A stretch of DNA of 48,446 nt from Gammaproteobacteria bacterium. GTDB lineage: Bacteria > Pseudomonadota > Gammaproteobacteria > Pseudomonadales > Azotimanducaceae. A program made the translations under genes and the position numbers. The stretch is taken from contig JAPPAV010000090.1 of NCBI GenBank assembly GCA_026705345.1, positions 1 through 48,446 of the forward strand, given 5' to 3'. The notes below the pieces were generated by a model that saw nothing but the letters and a program-made list of their open reading frames with translations, had not been told where the DNA came from and made no database searches. This document shows positions 32,884 to 44,630 of the stretch, piece by piece. The stretch's first letter is position 1. Every line of letters begins with the position of its first letter.

Positions 32884-34698
32884 CTAGTCCCTCGCCTTCT
32901 CCGGCACGTCACGCCATACCCACTTGCCGGCCGCTTCGGTGAGGACATTGAACGCGTCGTCGGTGGTCTGGAACACCCGCCCGCTTAGCCACTCGTCGAC
33001 CGCAACGTGTTCGAGTTGGTCGCGAACTGGCCCCTTGATCTCGCAGAGATGCATCGCGACGCCCCGGCGGGCGAGGCGATGAGTCAGGCGCTGGAGCATT
33101 TCGAGCCCGGTGGTATCGATGAAGTTGACGGCGCTCATGATGATAAGCAGGTGTTCGACCGCCTGCCCACCGTCGGAATCCCCGTCCTCGGGCATGCCCT
33201 CGGGATTGTCGACCAGTTCCGCGAGACGGCTCTCCAACGTGTCGGCGTTGGCGAAGTAGAAGCTCTCATCGACCCGGGCCGCTACCAGGTGTGGCCAGGT
33301 GCGGACCTCGTAGCGCTTGACGTTGCGAAAGTGGGGCGTGTCGCCGAGTCTGCCCACGACGGCGATGTGCGGCCGTGCGGAGCCGCGCATGAAAAGCACG
33401 ACCGAAATACCGACACCGATCAGCAACCCGGCTTCCACGCCCGCGAGCAAAACGCCGGCAAAGGTTGCGAAGTGGGTCAGGACATCGCCCCGATAGAAGC
33501 GCCAGTCGCGGACCACGGAACGGAAGTCGGCAAGTTCGTAAACGGCTACGATGACGACGGCGGCGAGGACCGCGTGCGGTAGATTCGCGAACAGGGGCAT
33601 CAGCCAGAGCAGCGTCAGGACGATGATGACCGCGCAGACCAGGGCGCTCGCCGGTGTCCGGGCGCCCGACGCGTAGTTTACGCTTGATCGCGAAAAACTC
33701 CCGGCCACCGGATAGGCACCCGACAGCGATGCGCCGATGTTGGCCGCGCCGAGGGCCAGCAGTTCCTGGTGGCTGTCGATTCGCCGTCGTTGGCGGGCGG
33801 CCAGCGTCTTGCCGATGGAGTAGCTCTCGACGAAGGCTACGAGGGCGATGAGCACCGCGTTGGGCGCGAGATCCCACCACAACCGTGCGTCGAGTAGTGG
33901 CAGCGTGAACTCCGGCAATCCGGCGGGAACGCTTCCCACCACACCGACATCGAGTCCGAAGCCGGCGACGACGGCGGTGCCGAGGACGGTGACCAACACC
34001 GGGCCGGTGCGGCCGAGCGCGTGGCGAACATCCCCGTCACCCGCAACTCTAGCGCCGGATCGCACCAAGGCAGGCCCCCACCTGCGTACAGCCGCCATCA
34101 GAAGCAGACTTCCGACGCCGAGCGCGATGGCAGTGGGATTGACCTCCCCGACGGACCGGACAAGCAGGGCCATGCGATCCAAGGCACCATCGTCCAGCCG
34201 CGAAGTCGTTGCGATCCCGGTGAGCGGGGCGAGTTGACTGATGATGATGACGACCGCCGCCCCGTTCACGAATCCCGAAATCACCGGATGGCTCAGCAGG
34301 TTGACGATACCGCCCACCTGCAGCGCCCGAAGGAGGATCAGGATCAGGCCGACCTGGAGACTCAACACGGTCGTGATGCCCAAGTAGGCGTCGGAATAGG
34401 CGGCGGCATGCTGACCGACGGTCGATGCGACCATGAGCGCGGCGATCGCGACGGGCCCGACGATCAACTGCCGGGATGAACTCAACAGCGCGTGGATCAC
34501 CATCGGGGCGAGACAGGCGTAAAGGCCCGCTTGGGCAGGCAGGCCGGCAAGCAACGCGTAGGCGACGGCTTGCGGGACGGTGAGCATACCGACGGCCACC
34601 CCGGCCACGACGTCGTGGGGCAGGTCCTCGCGTCGGTACGAGCGCGCCACCTCGATGATGGGTAGGTAGTTCGACAGGTCCTTGATGCCGTCCCCCAT
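32884..34698 (-). CDS. SulP-family anion transporter with STAS domain
   Basis: A 604-residue transporter: a short cytosolic N-terminus, then 12-14 membrane helices (about 25-435) with the SulP signature region VAVGMLTVPQAVAYALLAGLP and PVAIAALM, and a C-terminal STAS domain (about 465-590) with LIIMSAVNFIDTTGLEMLQRL. SulP proteins carry sulfate, bicarbonate or other anions. A bicarbonate role would suit the adjacent carboxylases, which need it as substrate, but this is inference. It is upstream of the carboxylase pair on the same strand, with a 23-base gap. Confidence 0.9.
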   Translation of the reverse strand: MGDGIKDLSNYLPIIEVARSYRREDLPHDVVAGVAVGMLTVPQAVAYALLAGLPAQAGLYACLAPMVIHALLSSSRQLIVGPVAIAALMVASTVGQHAAAYSDAYLGITTVLSLQVGLILILLRALQVGGIVNLLSHPVISGFVNGAAVVIIISQLAPLTGIATTSRLDDGALDRMALLVRSVGEVNPTAIALGVGSLLLMAAVRRWGPALVRSGARVAGDGDVRHALGRTGPVLVTVLGTAVVAGFGLDVGVVGSVPAGLPEFTLPLLDARLWWDLAPNAVLIALVAFVESYSIGKTLAARQRRRIDSHQELLALGAANIGASLSGAYPVAGSFSRSSVNYASGARTPASALVCAVIIVLTLLWLMPLFANLPHAVLAAVVIVAVYELADFRSVVRDWRFYRGDVLTHFATFAGVLLAGVEAGLLIGVGISVVLFMRGSARPHIAVVGRLGDTPHFRNVKRYEVRTWPHLVAARVDESFYFANADTLESRLAELVDNPEGMPEDGDSDGGQAVEHLLIIMSAVNFIDTTGLEMLQRLTHRLARRGVAMHLCEIKGPVRDQLEHVAVDEWLSGRVFQTTDDAFNVLTEAAGKWVWRDVPEKARD

Positions 34699-34794
34699 GG
34701 CGCGCCCGTTCAGCTTGGCGGGTGGCGGACGTTACCGCTCGCCCGAACAAGACCGCCATTGTAGCCGCACGGCACTCGGCGGCCGGGGAAGGAT

Positions 34795-34820
34795 CGTAGG
34801 GGACGGGCTTGTCCCGTCCC
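34795..34820 (+). repeat. Dispersed hairpin repeat
   Basis: Copy of the 26-bp family with the GGGACGGG, CTTGT, CCCGTCCC stem-loop and a CGTAGG lead. It lies between the amidase stop and the SulP start on the minus strand. Its arms match the copy at 8386 and differ in a paired way from the GGGCGGGG type. Confidence 0.82.
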
Positions 34821-34849
34821 GCGCGTTGCGGCAAGCGGCCGGGATCCGT

Positions 34850-36295
34850 CTAGGCGTATCCCGGGGGCGGCGTGAATCCCCCAAGTTCCCGGGCCATCAG
34901 CCGCGCGAATTCGATGGTCGTGTGGTCCTTGAACTCGCCGCTCACCGCCTGCAGGCCGATGGGCAGGCCGCCCTTGGACAGACCGGTTGGAAACACCGTG
35001 CTGGGCAGATGGGCGACGGTGACGAGGCCCGACCAGAAGACCTGCTGGAAGTAGTCCTGGCTCTCGTTGTCGACGATGAGATGCCGGCCGAAGTATTCGC
35101 CGTGATCGTGGGCGAAGGCGTCGGTGGCCATCTGCGGACACAGGAGGATGTCCCAGTCCTCGAAGAAGGCCTGCCACGCCTTGCGCAGTTCGTAGCGATG
35201 ATTGCTGTAGAGCAGCCATTCGCCGTGTTCCTGGACGCCGAAGCGCACCACAGTGCCGGCAAGGCTGTCGTCCACCAACCCTTGGGCGCGCGCTTGGCGC
35301 AGCCCGACTTTCTCTTCCTCGGACAGGGTGGCCGCGATCACGCCCCAGAGTAGGCTCGTATAGGCCTCGAAACTCCGTTCGATATCGATCGCCGGTAGCG
35401 CGTTGTCGGATACGGTCGCGCCGAGGCGCGCGAGCAGATCGCCGACGTGCTGGACACGGTCGGCCATCTCCGCCGCCACCGGGGCGAAATCATGGTTGGG
35501 AAGAATCGCGACTCTGAAGTCGCCCAAGCAGGCCTTGTCCGGTCGTGGAAGATTCAACTGCCACCCGTTGCCGTCCGTGCGGCCGGGTCCGGCAACGATG
35601 TCGAGAGTCAGCGCCAAGTCCTCGGCGCAGCGGGCCATGGGGCCAACCACCGCGATGTCGGCAGGGGCGAGGACACCCGGCAGCGCGTGCCCCTCGTCGC
35701 TGACGATGCCCCAGGTCGGCTTGTGGCCGTAGATGCCGCAAAAGTGGGCGGGATTGCGAATGGAACCGCCGATGTCGGAACCCGCTTCGAGGCCGGTCAG
35801 GCCTGCGGCCAGTGCTGCTGCCGACCCGCCGGATGAACCGCCGGGCGTACGCGTCAGATCCCAGGGATTGTTGGTGGTTCCGTAGATCACATTGAAACTC
35901 TGGAAGTCCGCCAGATTGAGCGGAACGTTGGTCTTGCCGAAGAAGACGGCGCCCGCAGCCTTCAGGCGGCGAACCGAGTCGGCGTCCTGCGTGGCGACAT
36001 TGTCGCGGAACTCGGGAATGCCCCAGGTCGTCGGCAGCCCTTCAACGTCATAGGCTTCCTTGATCGTCATCGGTACGCCGTGGAGCGGCCCGACATCGTC
36101 GCCGCGGGCGAGCGCCGCATCGGCCGCCTTCGCCGCCTCCCGGCCGCGCTCGAAATCCCGGACCACGACGGCATTGATGTCGCCGTCGTAGCGTTCGACC
36201 CGATCGATGTACTGGTCGGTGACTTCGAGGGCGCTGACCGCCTTGCTCCGGATGGCGGCGGCGATGTCGGTGGCCGTGGCGAATGGATCTGTCAT
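34850..36295 (-). CDS. Amidase signature family enzyme
   Basis: A 481-residue amidase with the Ser-cisSer-Lys triad: Lys79 in MTIKEAYD, cis-Ser in PGGSSGGSAAALAAGL (about 154-155) and nucleophile Ser178 in GSDIGGSIRNPAHFCG. It hydrolyses carboxamides; the substrate is not evident. No gatB or gatC is near and the length and C-terminal half differ from GatA, so a catabolic or detoxifying role is likelier. The frame is open to 36373, but the ATG at 36295 fits the family. A perfect minus-strand TATAAT (36338-36343) lies about 45 bases upstream. It is divergent from the SGNH hydrolase. Confidence 0.87.
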   Translation of the reverse strand: MTDPFATATDIAAAIRSKAVSALEVTDQYIDRVERYDGDINAVVVRDFERGREAAKAADAALARGDDVGPLHGVPMTIKEAYDVEGLPTTWGIPEFRDNVATQDADSVRRLKAAGAVFFGKTNVPLNLADFQSFNVIYGTTNNPWDLTRTPGGSSGGSAAALAAGLTGLEAGSDIGGSIRNPAHFCGIYGHKPTWGIVSDEGHALPGVLAPADIAVVGPMARCAEDLALTLDIVAGPGRTDGNGWQLNLPRPDKACLGDFRVAILPNHDFAPVAAEMADRVQHVGDLLARLGATVSDNALPAIDIERSFEAYTSLLWGVIAATLSEEEKVGLRQARAQGLVDDSLAGTVVRFGVQEHGEWLLYSNHRYELRKAWQAFFEDWDILLCPQMATDAFAHDHGEYFGRHLIVDNESQDYFQQVFWSGLVTVAHLPSTVFPTGLSKGGLPIGLQAVSGEFKDHTTIEFARLMARELGGFTPPPGYA

Positions 36296-36337
36296 GTTCC
36301 GTCCCGGCGGGCTTGCAGGCGATGGTCCCCGACCGGG

Positions 36338-36343
36338 ATTATA
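36338..36343 (-). promoter_or_regulatory. -10 element of the amidase promoter
   Basis: Minus-strand TATAAT in the context CCCTATAATC, the same as before dihydroorotase. No strong -35 box was recognised. Confidence 0.42.
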
Positions 36344-36385
36344 GGGTCGTTGCGTGCTGGTCGAACGAACCATTGGGAGGAGCCC

Positions 36386-37078
36386 GTGCCTAGAGGAATT
36401 GCCATCGCTTTGGTGCTGCTGACGACTGCCGCCGCCGCCGAATACCCGGACCCCGAACGATTCCGCGCGGCGATCGACGCCTTCCTCGCGGCGGACGCGG
36501 AGTCACCGCCGCCGAAGGGCGCGGTCGTCGCCACCGGCAGCTCCAGCATGCGCGGGTGGCACGGCCGCATCGCCGAGGACTTGGCCCCGCTCACCATCAT
36601 CCCGCGCGGCTTCGGCGGCAGCAATATGAAGGACGTTCGCCACTTCCTCGACGAACTCGTGCTACGCCACGAACCGCGTGCCGTGTTGCTCTACGAAGGC
36701 GACAACGATGCCGCTGCAGGCGCGACGCCGGAGGAGATCCTGACCCACTTCGACGCCATCTCCGCGGGCATCCACGAGGCATTGCCGCGGACCCGGATCT
36801 ACATCCTGGCGGTGAAGCCGAGCATCCGCCGCTGGAACCTCTGGGACACCATGTCGGCCACCAACGCCATGCTTGCCGACCGGGCCGCGAAGGATGCGCG
36901 CCTCACCTTCATCGACATCGCGACCCCGATGCTCGGCGAAGACGGCAAGCCGCTGCCGGAGATTTTCGTCGCCGACAACCTGCACATGAACGGCGCCGGC
37001 TACGACATCTGGCGGGACGCCGTGCGCCCGATCCTCGTGGACGCGGAAGTGGGCCACGAGGTCATGGACCAGGACTGA
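36386..37078 (+). CDS. Exported SGNH/GDSL hydrolase
   Basis: A 230-residue protein with a signal peptide (1-18, ending TAAAAE) and an SGNH fold: block I ATGSSSMRGW (49-58; Ser nucleophile), block II Gly in GFGGSNM (75-81), block III YEGDND (103-108) with the Asn, and block V DNLHMNGAGYDIW (197-209) with Asp and His. Such enzymes are periplasmic esterases or acetyl-hydrolases. GTG at 36386 is the start: TTGGGAGGAG lies just upstream, one of the clearest ribosome sites in the window. The longer open frame upstream crosses the divergent amidase gene. Confidence 0.85.
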   Translation: MPRGIAIALVLLTTAAAAEYPDPERFRAAIDAFLAADAESPPPKGAVVATGSSSMRGWHGRIAEDLAPLTIIPRGFGGSNMKDVRHFLDELVLRHEPRAVLLYEGDNDAAAGATPEEILTHFDAISAGIHEALPRTRIYILAVKPSIRRWNLWDTMSATNAMLADRAAKDARLTFIDIATPMLGEDGKPLPEIFVADNLHMNGAGYDIWRDAVRPILVDAEVGHEVMDQD

Positions 37079-37117
37079 GACGCAATATGGCGTGAGGAAT
37101 CCCTGCGCTTGGTGTAG

Positions 37118-40046
<2,929 letters not shown>

Positions 40047-40100
40047 GCTGCCGCATTTTGCCGCGGCTCCCGCCGGGCGCGCTGTCCGCGGGCGATAGGC

Positions 40101-41684
40101 TTACGGGCTGTTGCGACCTTCCCTTGCGCTGTCCCGGGCGTTTCGTGCCACCCAGGCAATCAGCAACAGCACGGGAATGCCGATAACCGCCGTGCCGACG
40201 AAGAATGCCGGGTAGCCGACCGCGTCGACGATCGTACCCGCATAGCCGGAGAGCAGTTTCGGGAACAACGTCATCAGCGAACTGAAGATCGCGTACTGCA
40301 TGGCCGTGAACGAGATGCTGGTGAGGCCCGACAGGTAGGCGATGAAGGCCGCGCCGGCGAGGCCGGTTGAGAGGTTGTCGGCGGCGACTACGAAGTAGAG
40401 CATTGGCACCTGCCCGGGCGATGTCGCGAGGGCAACAAACAGCAGGTTGGTGGCGGCCGCCAGGACCGCGCCCAGCATCAGTACGCGCATCACCCCGAAC
40501 TTGACCGCAAGCCACCCGCCGAGGAAACCGCCGAGGATGGTCATCCAGAGTCCGAATACCTTCGCGGCGGTCGCGATAGTCTCCTTCGTGTAGCCCATGT
40601 CGATGTAGAAGACGTTTGCGATCGCGCCGAGGACCATGTCGGAGACGCGATAGAAGCCGACCAGCAGCAGCACGACGAACGCGGGCCGCCCATACCGGGC
40701 GAAGAAGTCGGCTACCGGGGCGACGTACGTGTCCTGGACCATCTCCCGCTGGACGACGCCGGTAGCCACGGCCAGACGTGCGACCGCGAGTGCCACCACG
40801 ACGGCGATTCCGAGCCGGGCGGCTTGGCAGATGAATCCGGGCAAACCGCCGGGGAGACCGGCGTCCGTCAGCCACTTGGTGGTGAGTTCCACGGTCCCGC
40901 CAAGGGACACGAACGCGACGACGAAACTGGTCGCGATCAAGGCGAATAGCAAGAGGAACCGAGCGTAGTCGACGGTGCTGTGGAGGTAGGAGGACACTTG
41001 GCGACGGACCGGTTCGGCAACCACCAGCGTTGTCACGACGCCGAGGAGCATGGCGGCCGACATGCACAGATAGGTGTATTTCCAGGCGTCGTGTGAGTAT
41101 TGCTCTGCTGTCGTCCCGAACCCCGAAGCGAGATAGAGCGCCACCGCACCGGCCACGAGCATGCCGCAACGATAGCCGGCTTGGTAGGCGGCGGCCAGCA
41201 TCGCCTGCATGGGCTCCTCGGCGGCTTCGATCCGGTAGGCGTCGATGACGATGTCCTGGGTTGCGGAGGAGAAACCCAGTGCCACGGCGGCGAGGGCCAT
41301 GATGGCCAGTCCACCGGACGCGGTGGGATCGGTGAACCCCATCCATGCGATTGCGCCCATGACGGCAATCTGGGCGACGAGCATCCATCCTCGGCGTTGC
41401 CCGAGATACCGGGTTAGGAAGGGTACCGGTAGCTTGTCGACCAGCGGTGCCCAGACGAACTTGAAGGAGTATCCGAGCGCGGCCCAAGCGAAGTAGGTGA
41501 CCGCTGCCCGCTCTACGCCGGCTTCCGTCAGCCAAATCGACAGGGTCCCGAATATGAGCAGGTAGGGGAGTCCCGCGGAAAACCCTAGGAACAGAAGGGC
41601 GGCGACCTGGGGATGCAGGTAGGCGGCGAAGGCTGCACGGGAAGACGCCCCGGTTGCTCCGACGGCACCTGGTGCGACGTCCAC
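40101..41684 (-). CDS. AmpG-like MFS permease
   Basis: A 527-residue transporter with about 12-14 helices. The N-terminal part (FLGFSAGLPYLLIFGTLSIWL, AWAALGYSFKFVWAPLVDKL, QRRGWMLVAQ) and the loop with SSATQDIVIDAYRIE are characteristic of AmpG, which imports anhydro-muropeptides for cell-wall recycling and ampC signalling. The DNA reads from a GTG at 41684. It lies upstream of the relic on the same strand and downstream of the cytochrome oxidase operon, separated by only 35 bases, so readthrough is possible. No ampD or ampR is near. Confidence 0.88.
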   Translation of the reverse strand: MDVAPGAVGATGASSRAAFAAYLHPQVAALLFLGFSAGLPYLLIFGTLSIWLTEAGVERAAVTYFAWAALGYSFKFVWAPLVDKLPVPFLTRYLGQRRGWMLVAQIAVMGAIAWMGFTDPTASGGLAIMALAAVALGFSSATQDIVIDAYRIEAAEEPMQAMLAAAYQAGYRCGMLVAGAVALYLASGFGTTAEQYSHDAWKYTYLCMSAAMLLGVVTTLVVAEPVRRQVSSYLHSTVDYARFLLLFALIATSFVVAFVSLGGTVELTTKWLTDAGLPGGLPGFICQAARLGIAVVVALAVARLAVATGVVQREMVQDTYVAPVADFFARYGRPAFVVLLLVGFYRVSDMVLGAIANVFYIDMGYTKETIATAAKVFGLWMTILGGFLGGWLAVKFGVMRVLMLGAVLAAATNLLFVALATSPGQVPMLYFVVAADNLSTGLAGAAFIAYLSGLTSISFTAMQYAIFSSLMTLFPKLLSGYAGTIVDAVGYPAFFVGTAVIGIPVLLLIAWVARNARDSAREGRNSP

Positions 41685-41719
41685 GGGCTTACCCTAGAAC
41701 GCCGGGCTGGTAGCGAAGA

Positions 41720-42100
41720 TCAGTGGTGCCCGAGCGTGTCCGCGGGCGATAGCGCGACCGGGGCGACCTCCGCGCCGAAGTACACGACCCGGGTGAGCCA
41801 AGTGTAGTCCGACTCCCAGGCCATCAGCCCGACGAGCACCAAGAGTACTCCCGGTGGCAACAGCAGCGCGTAGATCAGTGCCAGCCGTTCCCACTTCAAG
41901 TGCATGAAGACGGCGACGATGTAGCCGGCCTTTAGGAACATGAAGACGAGTATCAGCGCCCAGCGCAGTTCCATGGTGCCGACGTCGTAGCCGACCTGGA
42001 AGAAGTCGATGAGGTAGGAGCCCGCGCTGATGACGAACAACAGCCCCCAGATCCAGAAGTAAAGGGCGAGCGGATGCTGCTGGCCGACGTCCGATGACAC
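41720..42100 (-). CDS. Cytochrome c oxidase subunit IV (caa3 type)
   Basis: A 126-residue protein with three membrane helices (about 14-33, 46-67, 74-95) and the conserved FLKAGYIVAVFMHLKWE motif of bacterial subunit IV (COX4_pro/CtaF group). The subunit stabilises the oxidase core. GTG start at 42100. It is the last gene of the oxidase operon; 15 bases separate it from subunit III. Confidence 0.87.
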   Translation of the reverse strand: MSSDVGQQHPLALYFWIWGLLFVISAGSYLIDFFQVGYDVGTMELRWALILVFMFLKAGYIVAVFMHLKWERLALIYALLLPPGVLLVLVGLMAWESDYTWLTRVVYFGAEVAPVALSPADTLGHH

Positions 42101-42115
42101 GTGACTTACCTCAAG

Positions 42116-42784
42116 CTACCAAAGATAGAAGAACGCGAAGATGAACACCCAGACGAGGTCGACGAAGTGCCAGTAGAGGCCCGTGATTTCGACGATCTCG
42201 AAGTTGGTGTTGTCGTAGTAGCCCCGCCAGACGCGGTAGGAAATGATGATGAGGTACACCACGCCTGCGGACACGTGCAGGCCGTGGAAGCCCGTGATCA
42301 TGAAGAAGCAAGAGCCGAACTGGGCGGCACCCCAGTCGTTCCCCCAGGGTCGAACGCCCTCTTGAATCAGCTTGGTCCACTCGAACGCCTGCATGCCGAC
42401 GAACACGGCGCCGAAGAACGCCGTGGCGAGCATGAAGATGACCGCCTTCTTCTTGTCCCGCCGGTAGCCGTAGTTCACCGCCAGCGCCATGGTGCCGCTC
42501 GACGTGATGAGGTCGAAGGTCATGATGGCGATCAAGAGCAGCGGTACGGTGGTGCCGAAAAGGGTGAGCGAGAACACCTCGCTGGGGTTCGGCCACGCCT
42601 CCGCGGTGGTCGCCCGGACGGTCATGTAGCTCGTCAGGAAGATCGAGAAGATGAACGTGTCCGAGAGTAGGAAGATCCACATCATCGCCTTGCCCCAGGG
42701 CACGCCCTTGAAGGTGGTGATGTCCGAGGACCAGTCCTCGGCGATCGACTTGAGGCCGGTGGATTCCGCCGTTGCTTCGGCCAT
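42116..42784 (-). CDS. Cytochrome c oxidase subunit III
   Basis: A 222-residue protein with five helices, the short form of subunit III found in caa3-type oxidases. Visible are WIFLLSDTFIFSIFLTSYMTVR, LAVNYGYRRDKKKAVIFML, FMITGFHGLHVSAGVVYLI with the conserved His-Gly-Leu-His, and the C-terminal YWHFVDLVWVFIFAFFYLW. It follows subunit I directly with a 33-base gap; the copper chaperone CtaG (Cox11) that often separates these genes is missing. Confidence 0.93.
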   Translation of the reverse strand: MAEATAESTGLKSIAEDWSSDITTFKGVPWGKAMMWIFLLSDTFIFSIFLTSYMTVRATTAEAWPNPSEVFSLTLFGTTVPLLLIAIMTFDLITSSGTMALAVNYGYRRDKKKAVIFMLATAFFGAVFVGMQAFEWTKLIQEGVRPWGNDWGAAQFGSCFFMITGFHGLHVSAGVVYLIIISYRVWRGYYDNTNFEIVEITGLYWHFVDLVWVFIFAFFYLW

Positions 42785-42817
42785 TGAGGTTCCTTAGCTC
42801 CTGTCTCGTCTGTTTGG

Positions 42818-44560
42818 CTAGGCTTGCGCCTTGCGCGGTACGTCCTGCGGGATGAAGTCCTTTTCCTCGCCCGGCACGCTGTAGTCGTACGCCCAGCGAT
42901 GCACGGTGGGAAGCGACTCGCCCCAGTTGCCGTGCACGGGCGGGGTCTGCGGGGTGCGCCACTCCAGGCTGTTCGCCTCCCAGGGGTTGTCGCCCGCCTC
43001 CCTGCCGCGCCGATAGCTGACGATCAGGTTGTAGATGAACAGGAACTGCGCGATGCCGACGATGTACGCCGTGATCGTGATGCTCTGGTTCAGGATATCC
43101 ATGCTCTGCGTCAGGATCGCCGACTCGCCGACGTTGTACTCGTAGTAGCGCCGGGGGATCGCCAGGAAGTGCATCGGGAAGTAGATGGCGTAGGTGCCGA
43201 TGAAGGTGATCCAGAAGTGAATCCGGCCGATGGTGTCGTTGAGCATCCGCCCGGTGATCTTGGGATACCAGTGGTAGATGCCGCCGAAGATCACGAGGAT
43301 CGGCGCGACGCCCATCACCATGTGGAAGTGGGCGACCACGAAGTAGGTGTCCGACAGGGGCACGTCGACGATCACGTTGCCGAGGAACAGTCCGGTGAGC
43401 CCGCCGACCACGAAGGTGAGCACGAAGGCGATGGCGAACAGCATCGGCACCGTGAAGCGGATGTTGGCCCGCCACAGGGTGAGGGTCCAGTTGTACACCT
43501 TGATGGCGGTCGGCACCGCGATGATCAGCGTCGTGGTGGCGAAGAAGAACCCGAAGTAGGGGTGCATCCCGGCCACGTACATGTGGTGCGCCCAGACGAT
43601 GAACGACAGTCCGCCGATGGCGACGATGGCCCAGACCATCAGCCGGTAGCCGAAGATGTTCTTGCGGGCATGCACCGAGATGAGGTCGGAGACGACGCCG
43701 AACGCGGGCAGCGCGACGATGTAGACCTCCGGATGGCCGAAGAACCAGAACAGATGCTGGAACAGCAGCGGGCTGCCGCCCTGGTAGTCCTCGCCCGCGT
43801 CGAAGGCGGAGTTGATCGCCGGCATGAAGAAACTGGTGCCGATCAGGTTGTCGAGCGTCATCATGATTGCACTGACGAACAGCGCAGGGAATGCCAGGAG
43901 GCCTAGGACCGTGGCCATGCCGATGCCCCAGATGGACAGCGGCATGCGCATCATCGTCATGCCCCGGGTACGGGCCTGCAGGATGGTGGTGATGTAGTTG
44001 AGGCCGCCCATGGTGAAGGCGACGATGAACACCGCCAGCGACGCCAGCATGGTCAGGATGCCCCAGTCGGCCCCCGGCGTACCGCTCAGGATGGCCTGGG
44101 GCGGGTAGAGCGTCCAGCCGGCGCCGGTTGGACCTCCCAGTGTGCCGGGAAAGAGATAGCCGGCCATCAGGATGAGTACGCTGGCGAGATACACGTGGTA
44201 GCTGATCATGTTGACGAACGGGAACACCATGTCCCGGGCGCCCAGCATGAGCGGCACGAGGTAGTTGCCGAAGCTGCCGAGCAGGAACGCTGTCAGCAGG
44301 TAGATCACCATGATCATGCCGTGCATGGTGACCGACTGGTAGTAGATATCCGGCGTGATCCACTCGACCGCGCCCGGGAACCCGATCTGCGTGCGCATGA
44401 TCCAGGACAGGACCAGTGCCACGAGTCCCACCGCGACCGCGGTGATCCCGTACTGGACCGCGATCACCTTGTGGTCCTGGCTGAACCAGTACTTGGTGAT
44501 CCAGGAGTGTGGATCGTGAAGCGGGATGGCTTCCTGATACGGTATTTCTGCCTGTGCCAT
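42818..44560 (-). CDS. Cytochrome c oxidase subunit I
   Basis: A 580-residue, 12-helix haem-copper subunit. Haem a and a3/CuB ligands are His80 (TMHGMIM), His276 and Tyr280 with Glu278 (FFGHPEVY), His325-His326 (WAHHMYVAGM), and His411/His413 (VVAHFHMVMG). Proton channel residues are present: Asp110 of the D channel and Lys354 of the K channel (PTAIKVYNW), which makes it an A1-type oxidase. It reduces O2 to water and pumps protons across the inner membrane. It lies between subunits II and III in an operon. Confidence 0.95.
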   Translation of the reverse strand: MAQAEIPYQEAIPLHDPHSWITKYWFSQDHKVIAVQYGITAVAVGLVALVLSWIMRTQIGFPGAVEWITPDIYYQSVTMHGMIMVIYLLTAFLLGSFGNYLVPLMLGARDMVFPFVNMISYHVYLASVLILMAGYLFPGTLGGPTGAGWTLYPPQAILSGTPGADWGILTMLASLAVFIVAFTMGGLNYITTILQARTRGMTMMRMPLSIWGIGMATVLGLLAFPALFVSAIMMTLDNLIGTSFFMPAINSAFDAGEDYQGGSPLLFQHLFWFFGHPEVYIVALPAFGVVSDLISVHARKNIFGYRLMVWAIVAIGGLSFIVWAHHMYVAGMHPYFGFFFATTTLIIAVPTAIKVYNWTLTLWRANIRFTVPMLFAIAFVLTFVVGGLTGLFLGNVIVDVPLSDTYFVVAHFHMVMGVAPILVIFGGIYHWYPKITGRMLNDTIGRIHFWITFIGTYAIYFPMHFLAIPRRYYEYNVGESAILTQSMDILNQSITITAYIVGIAQFLFIYNLIVSYRRGREAGDNPWEANSLEWRTPQTPPVHGNWGESLPTVHRWAYDYSVPGEEKDFIPQDVPRKAQA

Positions 44561-44630
44561 CGGTCTCTCCGTAAGGGGTCCGAGCCTTTAAGGGTCTAGT
44601 CTACGTCAATGTCCGTTCGGCCACCGCCGG

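Noticed and set aside
34850-36295. GatA subunit of the tRNA amidotransferase
   Set aside because: No gatB or gatC nearby and the C-terminal half differs; general amidase is safer.
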